64,000 nt of DNA from Oopsacas minuta (taxonomy: Eukaryota; Porifera; Hexactinellida; Lyssacinosida; Leucopsacidae). The notes beneath the pieces were generated by a model, which searched no databases, had not been told where the DNA came from, and worked only from the letters and a program-made list of their open reading frames with translations. Positions 1-10,974 of this stretch are shown piece by piece. The first letter of the stretch is position 1, and the number at the start of each line of letters is the position of its first letter. The translations under genes were made by a program, and so were the position numbers. The stretch covers positions 70,735 through 134,734 of the forward strand of contig JAKMXF010000311.1 of NCBI GenBank assembly GCA_024704765.1. Reading direction: 5' to 3'.

Positions 1-96
1 TAAATTCATGTGCCATTGAATAAAATCTGTGGAGAACTAATATAAATTGAAAAATCCTGACAAAGGAAGGTAGTTTTAATAGAGCATTAAGGCGTA

Positions 97-255
97 CAGT
101 AGAACCTGCATAAACCGATGCCTGTATAGTACAGAAGACCTCTAAAATTCCAGTGTTTCTGATCTGAAATAACGTCGATGGTAATACAAATTCACCTGCA
201 TAATCCGACTAAATTTTCATATCCCAACGAGTGTCAGTTTATGCAGGTTCCAATG
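97..255. repeat. pogo/Tigger-like MITE, copy 1
   Basis: A 159-bp element begins CAGTAGAACCTGCATAA and ends with an imperfect inverted copy (TTTATGCAGGTTCCAATG), flanked by TA on both sides. The interior has no coding potential. The same family recurs at 1972-2125 and 28087-28181. The terminal sequence and TA target fit the known pogo/Tigger type of Tc1/mariner superfamily ends; the family name is inference. Confidence 0.7.
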
Positions 256-348
256 TATATCTATATAAATAACAGTATTTGTATTTGATGGGAAATTCTA
301 TAATCGTCGGTAATAAGAAACTGGTACATTTTTACCAGAATAAATGTA

Positions 349-1654
349 CAGGGTGACAATTAAGTTCTGATAAATAGTTCCGATAGATCTGATACGTTTC
401 AAATGTATTATATTACCATTTCTATCATTTATATTCTAACATATGTCATTCTGTTATGCTCAAAGAGTAATCTAAATCTATATATGCATAAAGTCAGAAA
501 TTTCAACGTGGAAGTAAAGAGGTCAAAAATTATCTCATTATTTATGACTGGGAGCACACAGAGCGAGATTTTGGAAAAGCTGACAAGTGAAAAGATCAAC
601 AGATTATTCATCTATCGTACTATTAAACGATATAACGATACCAAAAGTGTGGAGGACAAGCTTCGTTCTGGCCGACCGACTACAGTTCGTACGAGAGCAC
701 TAAGGGAAAAACTCCGCTGTAAAATCGGCCGAAATCCCAGGCGGTCAATCCGGAAGATGGCAGGGAGTACTCTGTTAATCGCGAAACATTGCGAAAGGTG
801 ATACATGAGGGCCTGAGACTTAAATCACTCTAACGGCAAACAGTTCATCATTTCATTCCCACTCTTCGGGTAAAAAGACTTGAATGGTGCAAAAGGCTTC
901 TGCGGCGCCTCGTAAATGAAGATTATGAACAGATATTGTTTTCGGACGAAAAGATTTTCACGATAGAAGAAGCAACTAACCGTCAAAATGATAGAATTAT
1001 TGCGTCCTCATGCAAAGACATCCCTGAGAGCATTAAAATCATCGATCGAGTGCAAAGACCGCTTTCTGCGATGGTCTGGGCTGGGGTGTCCGCAGATTCT
1101 CGGACAAAGTTGATTTTTGTCCCACAAGGGGACAAAATTAACTCGCAAACATATAGAGATTTGATTCTTGAGCCTGTAATCAAATCTGCTGGTTCATCCT
1201 TGTTCAAAAACACACCCTGGATATTCCAGCAGGACTCTGCGCCAGCGTATGCCTCGAAAGCAACTCAATCCTGGATTTAGGGGAAAATATTGACTTTTTG
1301 TCCAAGGAAGAATGGCCTCCTTCAAGTCCGTATTTGAATCCACTTGACTATTCCGTCTGGGGGACTTTACAGAGCAGAGCCTGCGCTACTCCGCATAGAA
1401 ATTTGGAATCTCTGTGGAAGGCTTTGATTACAGAATAGGAGAAAATTCCGCAAGAAGAACTCAGTAAATCTGTCCAACGGTTTCAAGGACGACTTAAAGC
1501 TGTAGTAAAGGCAAAAGGCGGTTATATCGAATAGAATTGGAAAGGAAGATTTAGTATAATATGCTTTAATTGTCAGTGAAAATTTAGATTGAAAGAATAA
1601 CTAGTTAGGAAAAACCAGAGTATATTCGTGTATCAGAACTTAATTGTCACCCTG
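349..1654 (+). mobile_element. Tc1/mariner-type transposon, decayed
   Basis: The 1306-bp element has perfect 24-bp terminal inverted repeats (349-372 and 1631-1654, outer end CAGGGTGACAATTAAG) and is flanked by TA on each side, the mariner target. It carries one decayed transposase gene. The perfect ends combined with a broken gene suggest a recently mobile element that may have been moved in trans. Confidence 0.93.
484..1534 (+). pseudogene. Broken mariner transposase (DD37D-like)
   Basis: Read in pieces, this is a Tc1/mariner transposase, the nuclease that cuts and pastes the element. A helix-turn-helix part lies at 484-760 with a GRP motif (SGRPTTVRT); the catalytic core has FSDEK (936-950), FQQDSAPAY near 1230, and a third block SPYLNPLDYSVWG near 1330-1365. 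The spacing between the second and third aspartates is about 37 residues, as in maT-type (DD37D) elements; the exact number is uncertain because of a frameshift between them. At least two frameshifts (near 770 and 1280) and stops (near 831 and 1436) disrupt the frame, so it should be inactive. The start at 484 is chosen because the preceding residues are hydrophobic and unlike the family. Confidence 0.85.
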
Positions 1655-1971
1655 TATTATTGCTAAATAAGAATTTAGAAATGTGGCTTTTGTGGATTCT
1701 TACATATCAATAATACATTTATTCAGGTGAAAATGTATAAGTTTCTTATTATCGGCGATTATAGAATTTCCCATCAAAATATATCCACTTCTCTTATCCC
1801 TGGTCCAAAGTAGTGATCAGGCCTTATCTCTATTTATCTTAAGTATCTAATTTCACTGAATTCTCTGAACTTGTCTTAACATTTTCAAAAGTTCAACTAC
1901 AGTGAAAATCTATCTGAATGTAATTGATACCAAATGATATAGGCTGTAATGGAAAATGATTCTATGTAGTA

Positions 1972-2125
1972 CAGTAGTGGAACCAGCATACATCGATAAT
2001 CCGACAGTGTTTCGGATCTGAAATCGCTCCCACGACAATACAAATCCACCTGCATAATCCGACAATTTGCTAAACCGGCCAAATTTTCATGTCCTAACTT
2101 GTGTCGGTTTATGAAGGTTCCACTG
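1972..2125. repeat. pogo/Tigger-like MITE, copy 2
   Basis: A second copy of the 97-255 family, in the same orientation. It ends TCGGTTTATGAAGGTTCCACTG and shares the inner ACCTGCATAATCCGAC block. The 1777-1971 and 2126-2520 stretches around it show no gene. Confidence 0.65.
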
Positions 2126-2520
2126 TATATGCTCGTGTTCTTAGTCTGAGTGAGGTGAATAAGTTTTGAAACATAAATGAGGCATTGATGAATAATCATA
2201 GAAGTCTTAATCGGATATAGTATAATATGTATTCTTTTCAGGAAAGGCAGAAGCAAAAATTTTGGCCTATGTAGTGCAAAAGTAGGTCAGTGAGAAATAT
2301 TGCCAAGATTTTAGGGGTACGTCTTATCCGAGTTCTAAGGCACTAGGTGATTTCATAAAATAATTACTTTCTCAATTTCATCCTCCCCATTTGGAAATGT
2401 CAGGCGCTGCCTATAGCAGTGACCCTCTCAACAGTGGTATAATTGATTCTCAAATGAGCCTGCATTACACAAGCTTAGTAGGTTATTTTATCATAAATAT
2501 TAGCATTTATATATACGTAT

Positions 2521-5277
2521 ATGGCAGCGAAACCAGTGAGAGAAGAATGGTATGAAATCTATGAAACAAGGCCTATTGGCTATGGTATTATCGTTGCAAA
2601 TAAATTTGAAAACACAGAACACGCTCGAAATGGTACTGCGGCAGAGATTGTATTAATGACAGAAATATTTACAAAGCTTGGCTTCGAACCAATAATTTTC
2701 GGAGAAGTCACAAAAGAAGAATTTATAGAGAAAATGAGGAATATTAGAAATGATGAGAAACTCAATAAACACAATATTATAGCTTTAGCGATTTTCAGTC
2801 ATGGTTATCGTGGTTATATCTATTTTCCGAAATTGCATGTAATTCAAGGTATACAAGGTTAGGATAAAACGTAATAACGATGGATATGTTTAATCTTATT
2901 AGTCAATACTGAATAATATAGGAGACTATTACTTTCCAGGGCGTGCTGGCTAAGGACGAGACAACGAGAACTCGTATTGGGCCCCCTGGCATCATAGCCC
3001 CCATAAATGTATCTTGCACTACTATATAGTGAATATTATTTAATCTGATGAGAATGCATGCTCCCTAGAGCTGTCAGAGAAAAATTTGCTCCTACGAACA
3101 ATTTTCCATGGAATTTTGTTTATTTACAACCAATTAATCATTAAAATTTTGTCCAACGATAACAATTTTCCAGGGAAACAAATTTCTCGTGAAAGATCAA
3201 TATTTTAGCGTAGAGCCGTGAGATTTACCCAAACCATATCTTGCATCTGCGCCTGGACCCCTCAGACTATGCTAGTTTGTTGTCCTTATGAAGGACCAGC
3301 ACGCCCCTGATTACTTTTACAGTCAACTCCTGTTATCTCGAACATAGATATATCGAAATCGGCGTATTACGAAGTATTATCCCGATCCCTTGAGCTTCGA
3401 TATAATTGTAATTGACAGTATATTTATTACAACTCGTTAGAATTCGTAGCACCAGCTACTCAAGAACAGATTGGACAGAGTCATGATTTACCTCAAAGTC
3501 AAAAATGTGGTTTGTTTAAACAATAATTCCTTACTATTTAGTGAAGTTTACTGATTTAATTTAATTTAGATCAGACGTGCGATTCTCTTTCAGTGGACAA
3601 AATAAAGAATTCTATTTCCTGCCCATCTATGAAAGGCAAGTTGAGGAGTACACAGTAGAAATCTGTTAGTACATACTCAGCTTAAGAAATATCACTTTTG
3701 TTTCCCAAGAGGGTTCTTATCCAAGTTCTACTACAATCACTACGGTATATTATAAATTTGTACTATTTTAGATAAACCAAAACTCATCATCCTCAATGCT
3801 TGCAGAGGACCACAAGCAGATGCAGAATTATACTTGCCACCTACACATAAATTTATTCTGTACTCAACTAAAGATGAAGTTTTATCGTCAAAGTAAGACC
3901 ATAGGAATATTAAAGTAAATTTGGCATTTGTTATATCGATATATCGAGCATTGCCAATCTAGAATGAATTATCATTTCTCTTGCTCCGAAGTAAAATATA
4001 TATAATTCCATAATTCATGCATAATATGCAGTAAACTCTCGTAATAAAGAATTGGTCGGGACCTCGAATTCATTTTATCGTAAGAAAAGTAAATCGATTC
4101 CTTTATAGCTATAGAGGATATAGAATCACTTCGGCATAACGAGAGTTTCGTCATATCCTCTTTTAGGTTCCAATATGGGTCTCATGGTGATATATCACCT
4201 TTCCTGAGAATGTTATATAAATCTGTCAGTGAACTCGGCTCTTATGATGATTTCAGAAAAATAGATGAAAAGATAAACAAACATTATCAGGAATTACCTG
4301 AAATGAAACCGTATAAGTCAGAACAAGCTGAAATGGTAATAGAAGAGAAGGCAACATCACATAAATTATGCCTGAAGACATATAGCTCTTTAGCAAATAT
4401 GGACGAATTATTGAACAAAAGTGTACAAAAAGTTCAAATACAAAAAGAGAAAAAACAAATTATAAAAGAAATAAAATCTGTTACTAGTATTGCGTATAAT
4501 CCAAAACAAAGTTGCTATTATATTTGTGACCTTCTACAATCAAAGCTATTCACAATCACTAAGAATTTTGATGTTTCTCCATTGGAACTTGAACCTCCAT
4601 TAAAATCACCAAGATATATAGAGTGCATTGACGCAGGAAGTAAATTGATCATTTCCCATGAATTGGGATTATCAATGGTGAAGTTAAGAGGAACAAAAAT
4701 TGACAATAAGCATGAAAAACTTGGTAAAGATATTACATATATTTCTCCATGCATTGCCCAGGATAAAAAAGGAATTCTCTACATCCTTAATCGGTTTGGT
4801 AATGAAGAAAATCATCAACGACAAATTACCAGTTGGCACTTCACTGATAATAATAAATTTCATGAAGGTATAGTCGAACTTCGAATCGAACGAGAACACA
4901 ATTACAGCCCAATAATAACAGATATGAATTTTAGAACAGACCATATCTTAATATTGGCATATCTCCCATCACCTTGTTTGTTGACATACATTATAAGTAA
5001 AGGATTGAACGAAATTAGCAAAGCATTTGTGCATCAATTCAAGATTGATCTCGAGCCTTGTTTCATCGCATCAACTTCAAGTTATACTCTGTTATCATCA
5101 CCAAAAACTGGTATTGTAAAATTGCCTCAACGAACGGAAAATCTCGTTGGGCAAAAGGGAATCAAGAATACAAATGCTGTATATATACATGAAGATGGTG
5201 ATGCGATTATCACTGAAATAAATGGAAACGAATGTATTCTTCACAAGTGGAAAGGATTAGCAGATGTTGTAGATTAA
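2521..5277 (+). CDS. Caspase with C-terminal propeller-like domain (4 exons)
   Basis: Predicted cysteine protease of the caspase family, 533 residues. Proposed exons: 2521-2848, 3594-3635, 3772-3892, 4167-5277; the frame stays open across all joins. The p20 part has the substrate-pocket Arg in ARNGT (about R36), the catalytic His in FSHG (H94) and the catalytic Cys in NACRG (C134), where the usual first Q is N. The H-to-C spacing of 40 residues is normal only if the 42-nt second exon (ISCPSMK) is included; that exon ends in a GC donor (AAAG|GCAAGT). The p10-like part follows (KFILYSTKDEV, then SHGDISPFLRMLYKSVSELG). Residues from about 270 to 533 are an extra beta-rich domain with repeats resembling NHL/TRIM-type propellers, linked by a Lys-rich segment. 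No CARD or DED is visible upstream, though an earlier exon cannot be excluded. The fusion is seen in the reading frame; the propeller fold is inference. Confidence 0.8.
2936..3309. mobile_element. Non-autonomous hAT-type element in caspase intron 1
   Basis: A 374-bp element with 14-bp inverted ends (CCAGGGCGTGCTGG and CCAGCACGCCCCTG, two mismatches) and an 8-bp target duplication ATTACTTT at 2928-2935 and 3310-3317. CAGGG ends with 8-bp duplications are typical of hAT transposons. It has no transposase. Confidence 0.8.
3320..3418. repeat. pogo-like MITE in caspase intron 1
   Basis: About 99 bp, starting CAGTCAACTCCTGTTATCTC and ending TGTAATTGACAG, immediately after the hAT element. The interior has TCGAT-rich motifs. 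Together the two elements make up most of the 745-bp intron 2849-3593. Confidence 0.5.
4029..4155. repeat. pogo-like MITE in caspase intron 3
   Basis: Inverted ends CAGTAAACTCTCGT and ACGAGAGTTT enclose an AT-rich interior; the element fills nearly half of the 274-bp intron 3893-4166 and stops about 10 bp before its acceptor. Confidence 0.55.
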
Positions 5278-6496
5278 AGATATAAACAAAATTACTTGTC
5301 ATATACGTATGTGTATATGCAGTAGTATTTGATTTGGGTGTTTAGTTTGTGATTGTAATGTTATTCAAATTTGGATAATCCACCGCTCGCATCAAATTTA
5401 CCTGGGACATGAACATTGTACATATTATAATTATAATCATTATTTACAATTTTCTCAGTAAAACTCAACTATACAATACATTTGCTAGCTAACTGGTGAA
5501 TAGTAGTGAATTTATACCCGCAAACCCCCTTAAACACGCTTGAATTAAATACGTATTCGAAAGTAGAGTCATTGAAATTTGCATGAATTGGGCACTATGA
5601 ATTGTGATTAAGTTATAGAAAATGAGATAATGATATTGAAATTCGGCCGGCCCAGATGCTAAGATGGGCATCATGTGGAGCTGAAACAAGTTTCTCATTA
5701 TCAAGAACCTCAAAGTGTATATCTATTAGAAAATTATTATCATAGAATTTGTGGATATAAACATATATCAATGTTGGAAATTGTTAAATGACTGACATAA
5801 AACAAAACATAATCAAACTAAACAATTACATACGATTACATCTGTAACTACAAGGTTCAGTTTTACTCAAGCAACTCCAAGATAATTGAGATCAATTCTT
5901 CATGATCTTGTAAGAAAATGTCATTTCGTGTATTTTAACTTAACATGAATACAGCTACAAACATGCACATGTTTTCGATAGAATTTTACCAGTATAATTC
6001 ATAGATTGAGGTTAGATTCAAAATATTCAAAAATTAGACCAAATTTTTTTGATGAAGTTTATTTTTAGGTCATCAATTTCTGATGCCTTTAGAAATAGCG
6101 CATCAATTTCTATGACTATTCTATATACCCAAATTCGTCCAAATGGTGCAAAATTTCGGTAGGAAAATGTGAATATCCTCCTGTATCTGTTGATCATTTT
6201 AGTAAAATGAATCGTATCCTGTATGAAATGACCATAAAAAAAACTCGAGGAACTTAATATTAGATACGCATCTCGACGATCCTGGTATATTTACATACAT
6301 TCAGGTCTTCCCGGACTAAGTTACATAATATTAACGAGAGTACTATAAATGACTCGAATATTCTTTCCCCCACATAAGAGAAGGTACATGTTTGATTATA
6401 CTAACATATCATTGAAATATAATTATCTCGGAATGTAAACTATGTTATGATAATTAAATTGGAACGAGATCCTCACATGTAGGTAGGAAGACCAGT
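5278..6496. other. Convergent intergenic region
   Basis: Spacer between the 3' ends of the caspase-propeller gene and the zinc-finger gene. AT-rich, no convincing ORF or structured element; it must hold both 3' untranslated regions. Confidence 0.5.
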
Positions 6497-9400
6497 TTAC
6501 TCTGGATTAGTGTGGGATTCATTGAAAAACTTGCAGCTGTTTTGGCTCACATGTCTACGAATATTAGCGGGCGTCTGAAACCGACTTTTACAACCACTAC
6601 AAATGTTTTTTCCCTCATGGTGTAAAAAAGACTTCGCCACACATGTGCTCACCTGGATATGATTCTTGAATAAATTCCTATTCAGAAACTTCTCTTTGCA
6701 ATGCAAGCAGGCATAGTGCTGAGTATCTGTAAGTAACTTGGGCCCATCTCTTTCCAAGTTTTCAATCTGAGTACTTGGTTTCGCATATTTAGAATCCTTT
6801 GTGAAATTCCTATACTTTGGCGCTTTATGATTATTTGAATCAGTGGTAAGTGAGCATTGTTTCCTACGATTATGTCTTAACAAAGCGTCCTTTGATGAAA
6901 GAGTAATTTGACAACGCTTACAAGTAAATGGTGAGCCCTTCAGTTTTGTCATGTATTTCACTAGGGAAGAGTTTAATTGAGAAGAGTTGGATGCGCAATC
7001 TCGATTCCTCACATGATTCTGAAGTGTAGAAATATACTTGAAAGATTTTGCACAATTATCACATGTATAATTTGAGGCTGTAGCAAGCTTTGTTTTAATG
7101 GCTGAAACTAGTGTTTTTCTAGGTTTAAACTTGCCACATGTATTACTTATATGATAAAGCGCAGATTTTTTAGAGTCAAATACCATGTTGCAGTGTGGAC
7201 AGATTTGATACATATTTATTCCAGTATTCCTAAGATCACTAGGTAACCGACATGTAATATAGTTAAAGTGTCGCATTAGGTTTTTCCTAGATGAATATAC
7301 TCGGCTACAACGAGGGCACGAATGTTCTTCCTTAGAAACCTCATCGCCTTCCTTATGTGAAGTCTCATTTGGTGAGTCTTCGGGGTGGTCAAGATTCAGG
7401 TCATTATTTTCACTAACCAGATCATTGCTGTGGGATGAGCTGTGTTCGGTGACATCGTTGATTTCAAATTGTAGAGAATTGGAAGGCATTTTCTTTTGGA
7501 TTATACAATAGCGAATATGCTCGTTGAGACAGAAAACTGTTTCGAATTCAAGATTGCAGTGTTCACAGATATAATTTTCTGGGATATAATCACTGCTGTT
7601 AGGAACTCCTGAAGAACTGTGTAAATCACTAGTGACCTCATCCGTGTCAACTGACATAGAATTTGTAGGAAAATCTTTTTCAGATATAAAATGTATATTT
7701 CTGTGATAGCTATCCTCTTCGGATGATCCGCCAGGATCTGGGTAAAGTAGTGTATCCGCAATATCTGAGCTATTGTCAGTATAACTGGAAGAAATGTGTA
7801 ATTGTGTATTGGGATCCTCCAGTTCAGTAGGTAAAGAATTTGAAAGATTTCTCTTTTGACATTTAAGATAGAGAATATGTTGCTTACAATTTCTCCTGCT
7901 CTTAAATTCTTTTTCGCAGTATGGGCACACAAGTTTCTTTAGACTACTCGCACCATAAGCAATCTTAGCTCTATCAATGGACAAAGAAAATTCAGATAAA
8001 ACTTTCTGACATACACGATTGCGAACATGCTGATTGAGGTAAGCCTTCTTCTTAAATATCCTATGACAGTTTGTACACATAGGTTCCTTTTGAAAAACAT
8101 CATGATCATCCAAATCAATCGAGGAACTGTGCAAATTATCATTGACATAGTCTATATTACTAGTTGTAGAATTTGAAAGCAAATGTTTTAGACATACGCG
8201 GTTGAGAAGATGTTGATTAAGATAGCTCTTCCTCTTAAATATCCTATGACAATTTGCACACACAATATCGTTTTGGATAATATTGTTATCTTCCAAATCC
8301 TTCGAGGAATTGTTTAAATCTTCATTGACATCCTCTATATCACGAGTTAGAGAATTTGAAGATAGATTCTTCTGACAGACACGATTGTGAATATGTTGTC
8401 TGAGAGACCTCCGACTCTTAAATATCCTATGACAGTTCGTGCAGACAGGATCGTTTTGAATAACCAAATCTCTCGAAGAAGTGTGCACATTACCATCGTC
8501 AATATCATTAATTAGAGGATTTGAAGACAAATTCTTTAGACATATACGATTGCGAATATGATTACCGAGAGATTTCTTACTCTTAAATACCACATTACAA
8601 TTTGTGCATATGTGCACGTTCTGAATAATATTATCTTCATTATCGTCCAAATCTATCGAAGGATTGTGTAAATCATCATTGACATCGCCAATATCACTAG
8701 TTAGAGAATTTGGCGGCAAATGCTTTAAACATACACGATTAAGAATATGTTGATTGAGATAGGCTACCCTTTTGAATACATTACTGCAGTGTGGACAGAC
8801 ACACTTCTCTGATATTTCACCGCTAGTGTCAGTATCTTTAGAAGAATCGAGTACATTACTATCTACATTGCTGATATCAATTGGTAGAGAATTGATTGTT
8901 GTCTCTTTTAGACATTTACGATGAAGATTATGCTGGTAGAGAGAGGATTTGGTCGTGAATACCCTAAAACAATGTTGGCATTTAATCTTTGGAACAAAAA
9001 TCGTTTTTCTGAGATTTGGATAGTGTTTTTGAAGTTGATTAGCTCGCAAAATCTTCGAGTTGCGAAGTTTGTATTTCGTATTTACAGCACTGTTGGGTAT
9101 ATATATCTGAAAGTGGTGTCCAACACGTGCATATTCAATGTTATGTAAAGATTTCAAATGATCATGAATCAGATTCGAACGAAAAGACTTGAAATGACAT
9201 TCATTACATAAATAATGTCTAGAATAATGAAATTGTTTATGTTGTACTAGTCCACGTTTACAACAAAATTTCAATGAGCAGGAAAGGCATGAAAAATGTA
9301 CTCCTTTAACACTGTTCAAAAGATGGCATTTTAAATGTCGAATTGAACTAAACGTCATACAACAATATTCACATAAAAAAACTTCCATCTGTGCATGTAT

Positions 9401-10369
9401 AGTTATGTGGTCCCGAATTTCAGATGTATCAGAGAGTTGGTCATGACAAATTTCGCAAAATAGTGTACCAATATTTATATGTGCTCGTAGATGAGTAAGA
9501 TAAGTTGATAGTGCCCCAAACGAGATAGTGCATAGACTGCATATAAATTGACGTTTTGAATCCTGAGAGATATCCATTTCAGAGTTAGATATCTGATGGT
9601 TCAGATTCAGTGAGGTTTGAGCAATTTGAGGAGAATTTGGTTTCACAAAGGAAAACTGAGGTTGTTCCTCAGGAAGTATACTTCTGATCATGCCAAATCC
9701 TCTTGTCATTTTAGAGGGCATATTGAATTGTAGATTTGAAATGTATCCCGATCGAAAGTTAGGAGTTAACACATATTTGCTGATTCTATCAATTTTGTGA
9801 CGAGAGGTCTGTGTGCATGGTGGTATCTGAAAATCATTCGTATTTCTTCTAAAACCCAAGAAATCATTCTCTAATGACTTAAATAATTTATCACCAGAGG
9901 GAGATGAGGTTTTCGAAATTTCAGGAATTTCATAATCATGAGATGATAAACATTCAGTATCTTGCGAAACCTGATAACCAGTATTTTTCTGAGGTGAGAT
10001 GTGCAATTTAGACATATTGCTATTTAAGCATGGTGGAAAAACAGATTTATTGGGTTTTTTGTTGAAGGATGCATTCTCATACCCATAAACTACAACCTCT
10101 TGTGGCATAATAACAGGGTTTTTCGAATCCAGTGGTATATTTATAAAATCTTGCGATTCCTTGCCCTCAAGAAATGACTGTGGTTCAAGGATACTTTCGT
10201 TAAGCTGGTTTGTAGTACTAAGGGAGTGATTATAGGAGATACAGGAGTGGTATGAATCATCATCAGAAGCAGATATGAGTGAACGATCCTTAGAAAAAGA
10301 TCGAAAATCTATTTCATCTTCGGTTTGTTCATGATCGGACCTCTTACGCTTTGCATTTCTCAAATCCAT
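6497..10369 (-). CDS. Large C2H2/C2HC multi-zinc-finger protein
   Basis: Single-exon gene of 1290 residues, likely a nuclear nucleic-acid-binding protein. The N-terminus has a nuclear-localisation-like KRKR. Residues about 275-415 hold five classical C2H2 fingers (e.g. FICSLC...HLRAH). From about 460 to the C-terminus there are 14 fingers of pattern C-x2-C-x12-H-x(3-5)-C, mostly ending HxxxxxC (e.g. QHIHNRVC), so the last ligand is Cys rather than His. Between about residues 530 and 760 fingers and acidic linkers (DIxDVNxDL...SSxDL) repeat as a unit of roughly 60 residues (about 185 bp), indicating internal tandem duplication. The linkers lack the TGEKP consensus. DNA, RNA or protein binding cannot be decided. 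The start is the first ATG in an open frame. Its 5' end faces the spacer before the glypican-like gene. Confidence 0.9.
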   Translation of the reverse strand: MDLRNAKRKRSDHEQTEDEIDFRSFSKDRSLISASDDDSYHSCISYNHSLSTTNQLNESILEPQSFLEGKESQDFINIPLDSKNPVIMPQEVVVYGYENASFNKKPNKSVFPPCLNSNMSKLHISPQKNTGYQVSQDTECLSSHDYEIPEISKTSSPSGDKLFKSLENDFLGFRRNTNDFQIPPCTQTSRHKIDRISKYVLTPNFRSGYISNLQFNMPSKMTRGFGMIRSILPEEQPQFSFVKPNSPQIAQTSLNLNHQISNSEMDISQDSKRQFICSLCTISFGALSTYLTHLRAHINIGTLFCEICHDQLSDTSEIRDHITIHAQMEVFLCEYCCMTFSSIRHLKCHLLNSVKGVHFSCLSCSLKFCCKRGLVQHKQFHYSRHYLCNECHFKSFRSNLIHDHLKSLHNIEYARVGHHFQIYIPNSAVNTKYKLRNSKILRANQLQKHYPNLRKTIFVPKIKCQHCFRVFTTKSSLYQHNLHRKCLKETTINSLPIDISNVDSNVLDSSKDTDTSGEISEKCVCPHCSNVFKRVAYLNQHILNRVCLKHLPPNSLTSDIGDVNDDLHNPSIDLDDNEDNIIQNVHICTNCNVVFKSKKSLGNHIRNRICLKNLSSNPLINDIDDGNVHTSSRDLVIQNDPVCTNCHRIFKSRRSLRQHIHNRVCQKNLSSNSLTRDIEDVNEDLNNSSKDLEDNNIIQNDIVCANCHRIFKRKSYLNQHLLNRVCLKHLLSNSTTSNIDYVNDNLHSSSIDLDDHDVFQKEPMCTNCHRIFKKKAYLNQHVRNRVCQKVLSEFSLSIDRAKIAYGASSLKKLVCPYCEKEFKSRRNCKQHILYLKCQKRNLSNSLPTELEDPNTQLHISSSYTDNSSDIADTLLYPDPGGSSEEDSYHRNIHFISEKDFPTNSMSVDTDEVTSDLHSSSGVPNSSDYIPENYICEHCNLEFETVFCLNEHIRYCIIQKKMPSNSLQFEINDVTEHSSSHSNDLVSENNDLNLDHPEDSPNETSHKEGDEVSKEEHSCPRCSRVYSSRKNLMRHFNYITCRLPSDLRNTGINMYQICPHCNMVFDSKKSALYHISNTCGKFKPRKTLVSAIKTKLATASNYTCDNCAKSFKYISTLQNHVRNRDCASNSSQLNSSLVKYMTKLKGSPFTCKRCQITLSSKDALLRHNRRKQCSLTTDSNNHKAPKYRNFTKDSKYAKPSTQIENLERDGPKLLTDTQHYACLHCKEKFLNRNLFKNHIQVSTCVAKSFLHHEGKNICSGCKSRFQTPANIRRHVSQNSCKFFNESHTNPE

Positions 10370-10974
10370 GGTTATTAAGTTAGTAAAATTTGTTAATTAT
10401 TTTGCTAGAGTAGATCTTGATGCTGTAGTACTAAATCGTATTTCTTTAAATTATGGGTAGAAGAGAAATGCTGATAAAGAAGATTTAAGATTTCTCCACT
10501 GATTGGCTAAGCCAAAATCAAATAGATGTGAAACCAAGAATATAGTGATTCAACTTCATGTGACATACATTATAATGTTCAGCATCAAATAGACATTATT
10601 CATTGAATACGAAAATGTTATCTCAACAAAGCTGAAACAAGAGAGGAATTCAATCCAAGATATAAAGATAAGAAAGCTTGGCGCCGAATGCATTTGACAA
10701 ATCATATATCTTGACGTAAGTAGTGTCAAGTATCCAATAATAAAGTGCTAAGTTGGAGTATCCTTTCTAACCGAAAAAATAGGAAATCACCCATCAACAG
10801 TGGTATAGGTCCTGAGGAGTATATCCTCCGACTGAAAATGGGCCTGTAAATGCCATTCAAGGAGTGCTTATGATTAAATACTATATGTTCTTTTTTGAAA
10901 TTTCAAATTTAACATACAGTTCATAAAATGTTTGAACTCATATTTTGGATGCTTGTCATATTAGGTGATTTTGG

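Larger units (their letters stand above)
286..1776. repeat. Palindromic MITE split by a mariner insertion
   Basis: Two inverted arms of about 63 bp (286-348 and 1713-1776) match with few mismatches; for instance GATGGGAAATTCTATAATCG on the left is mirrored by CGATTATAGAATTTCCCATC on the right. Without the mariner at 349-1654 the element would be about 180 bp with a 57-bp loop. The mariner entered a TA at the inner edge of the left arm. Confidence 0.7.
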
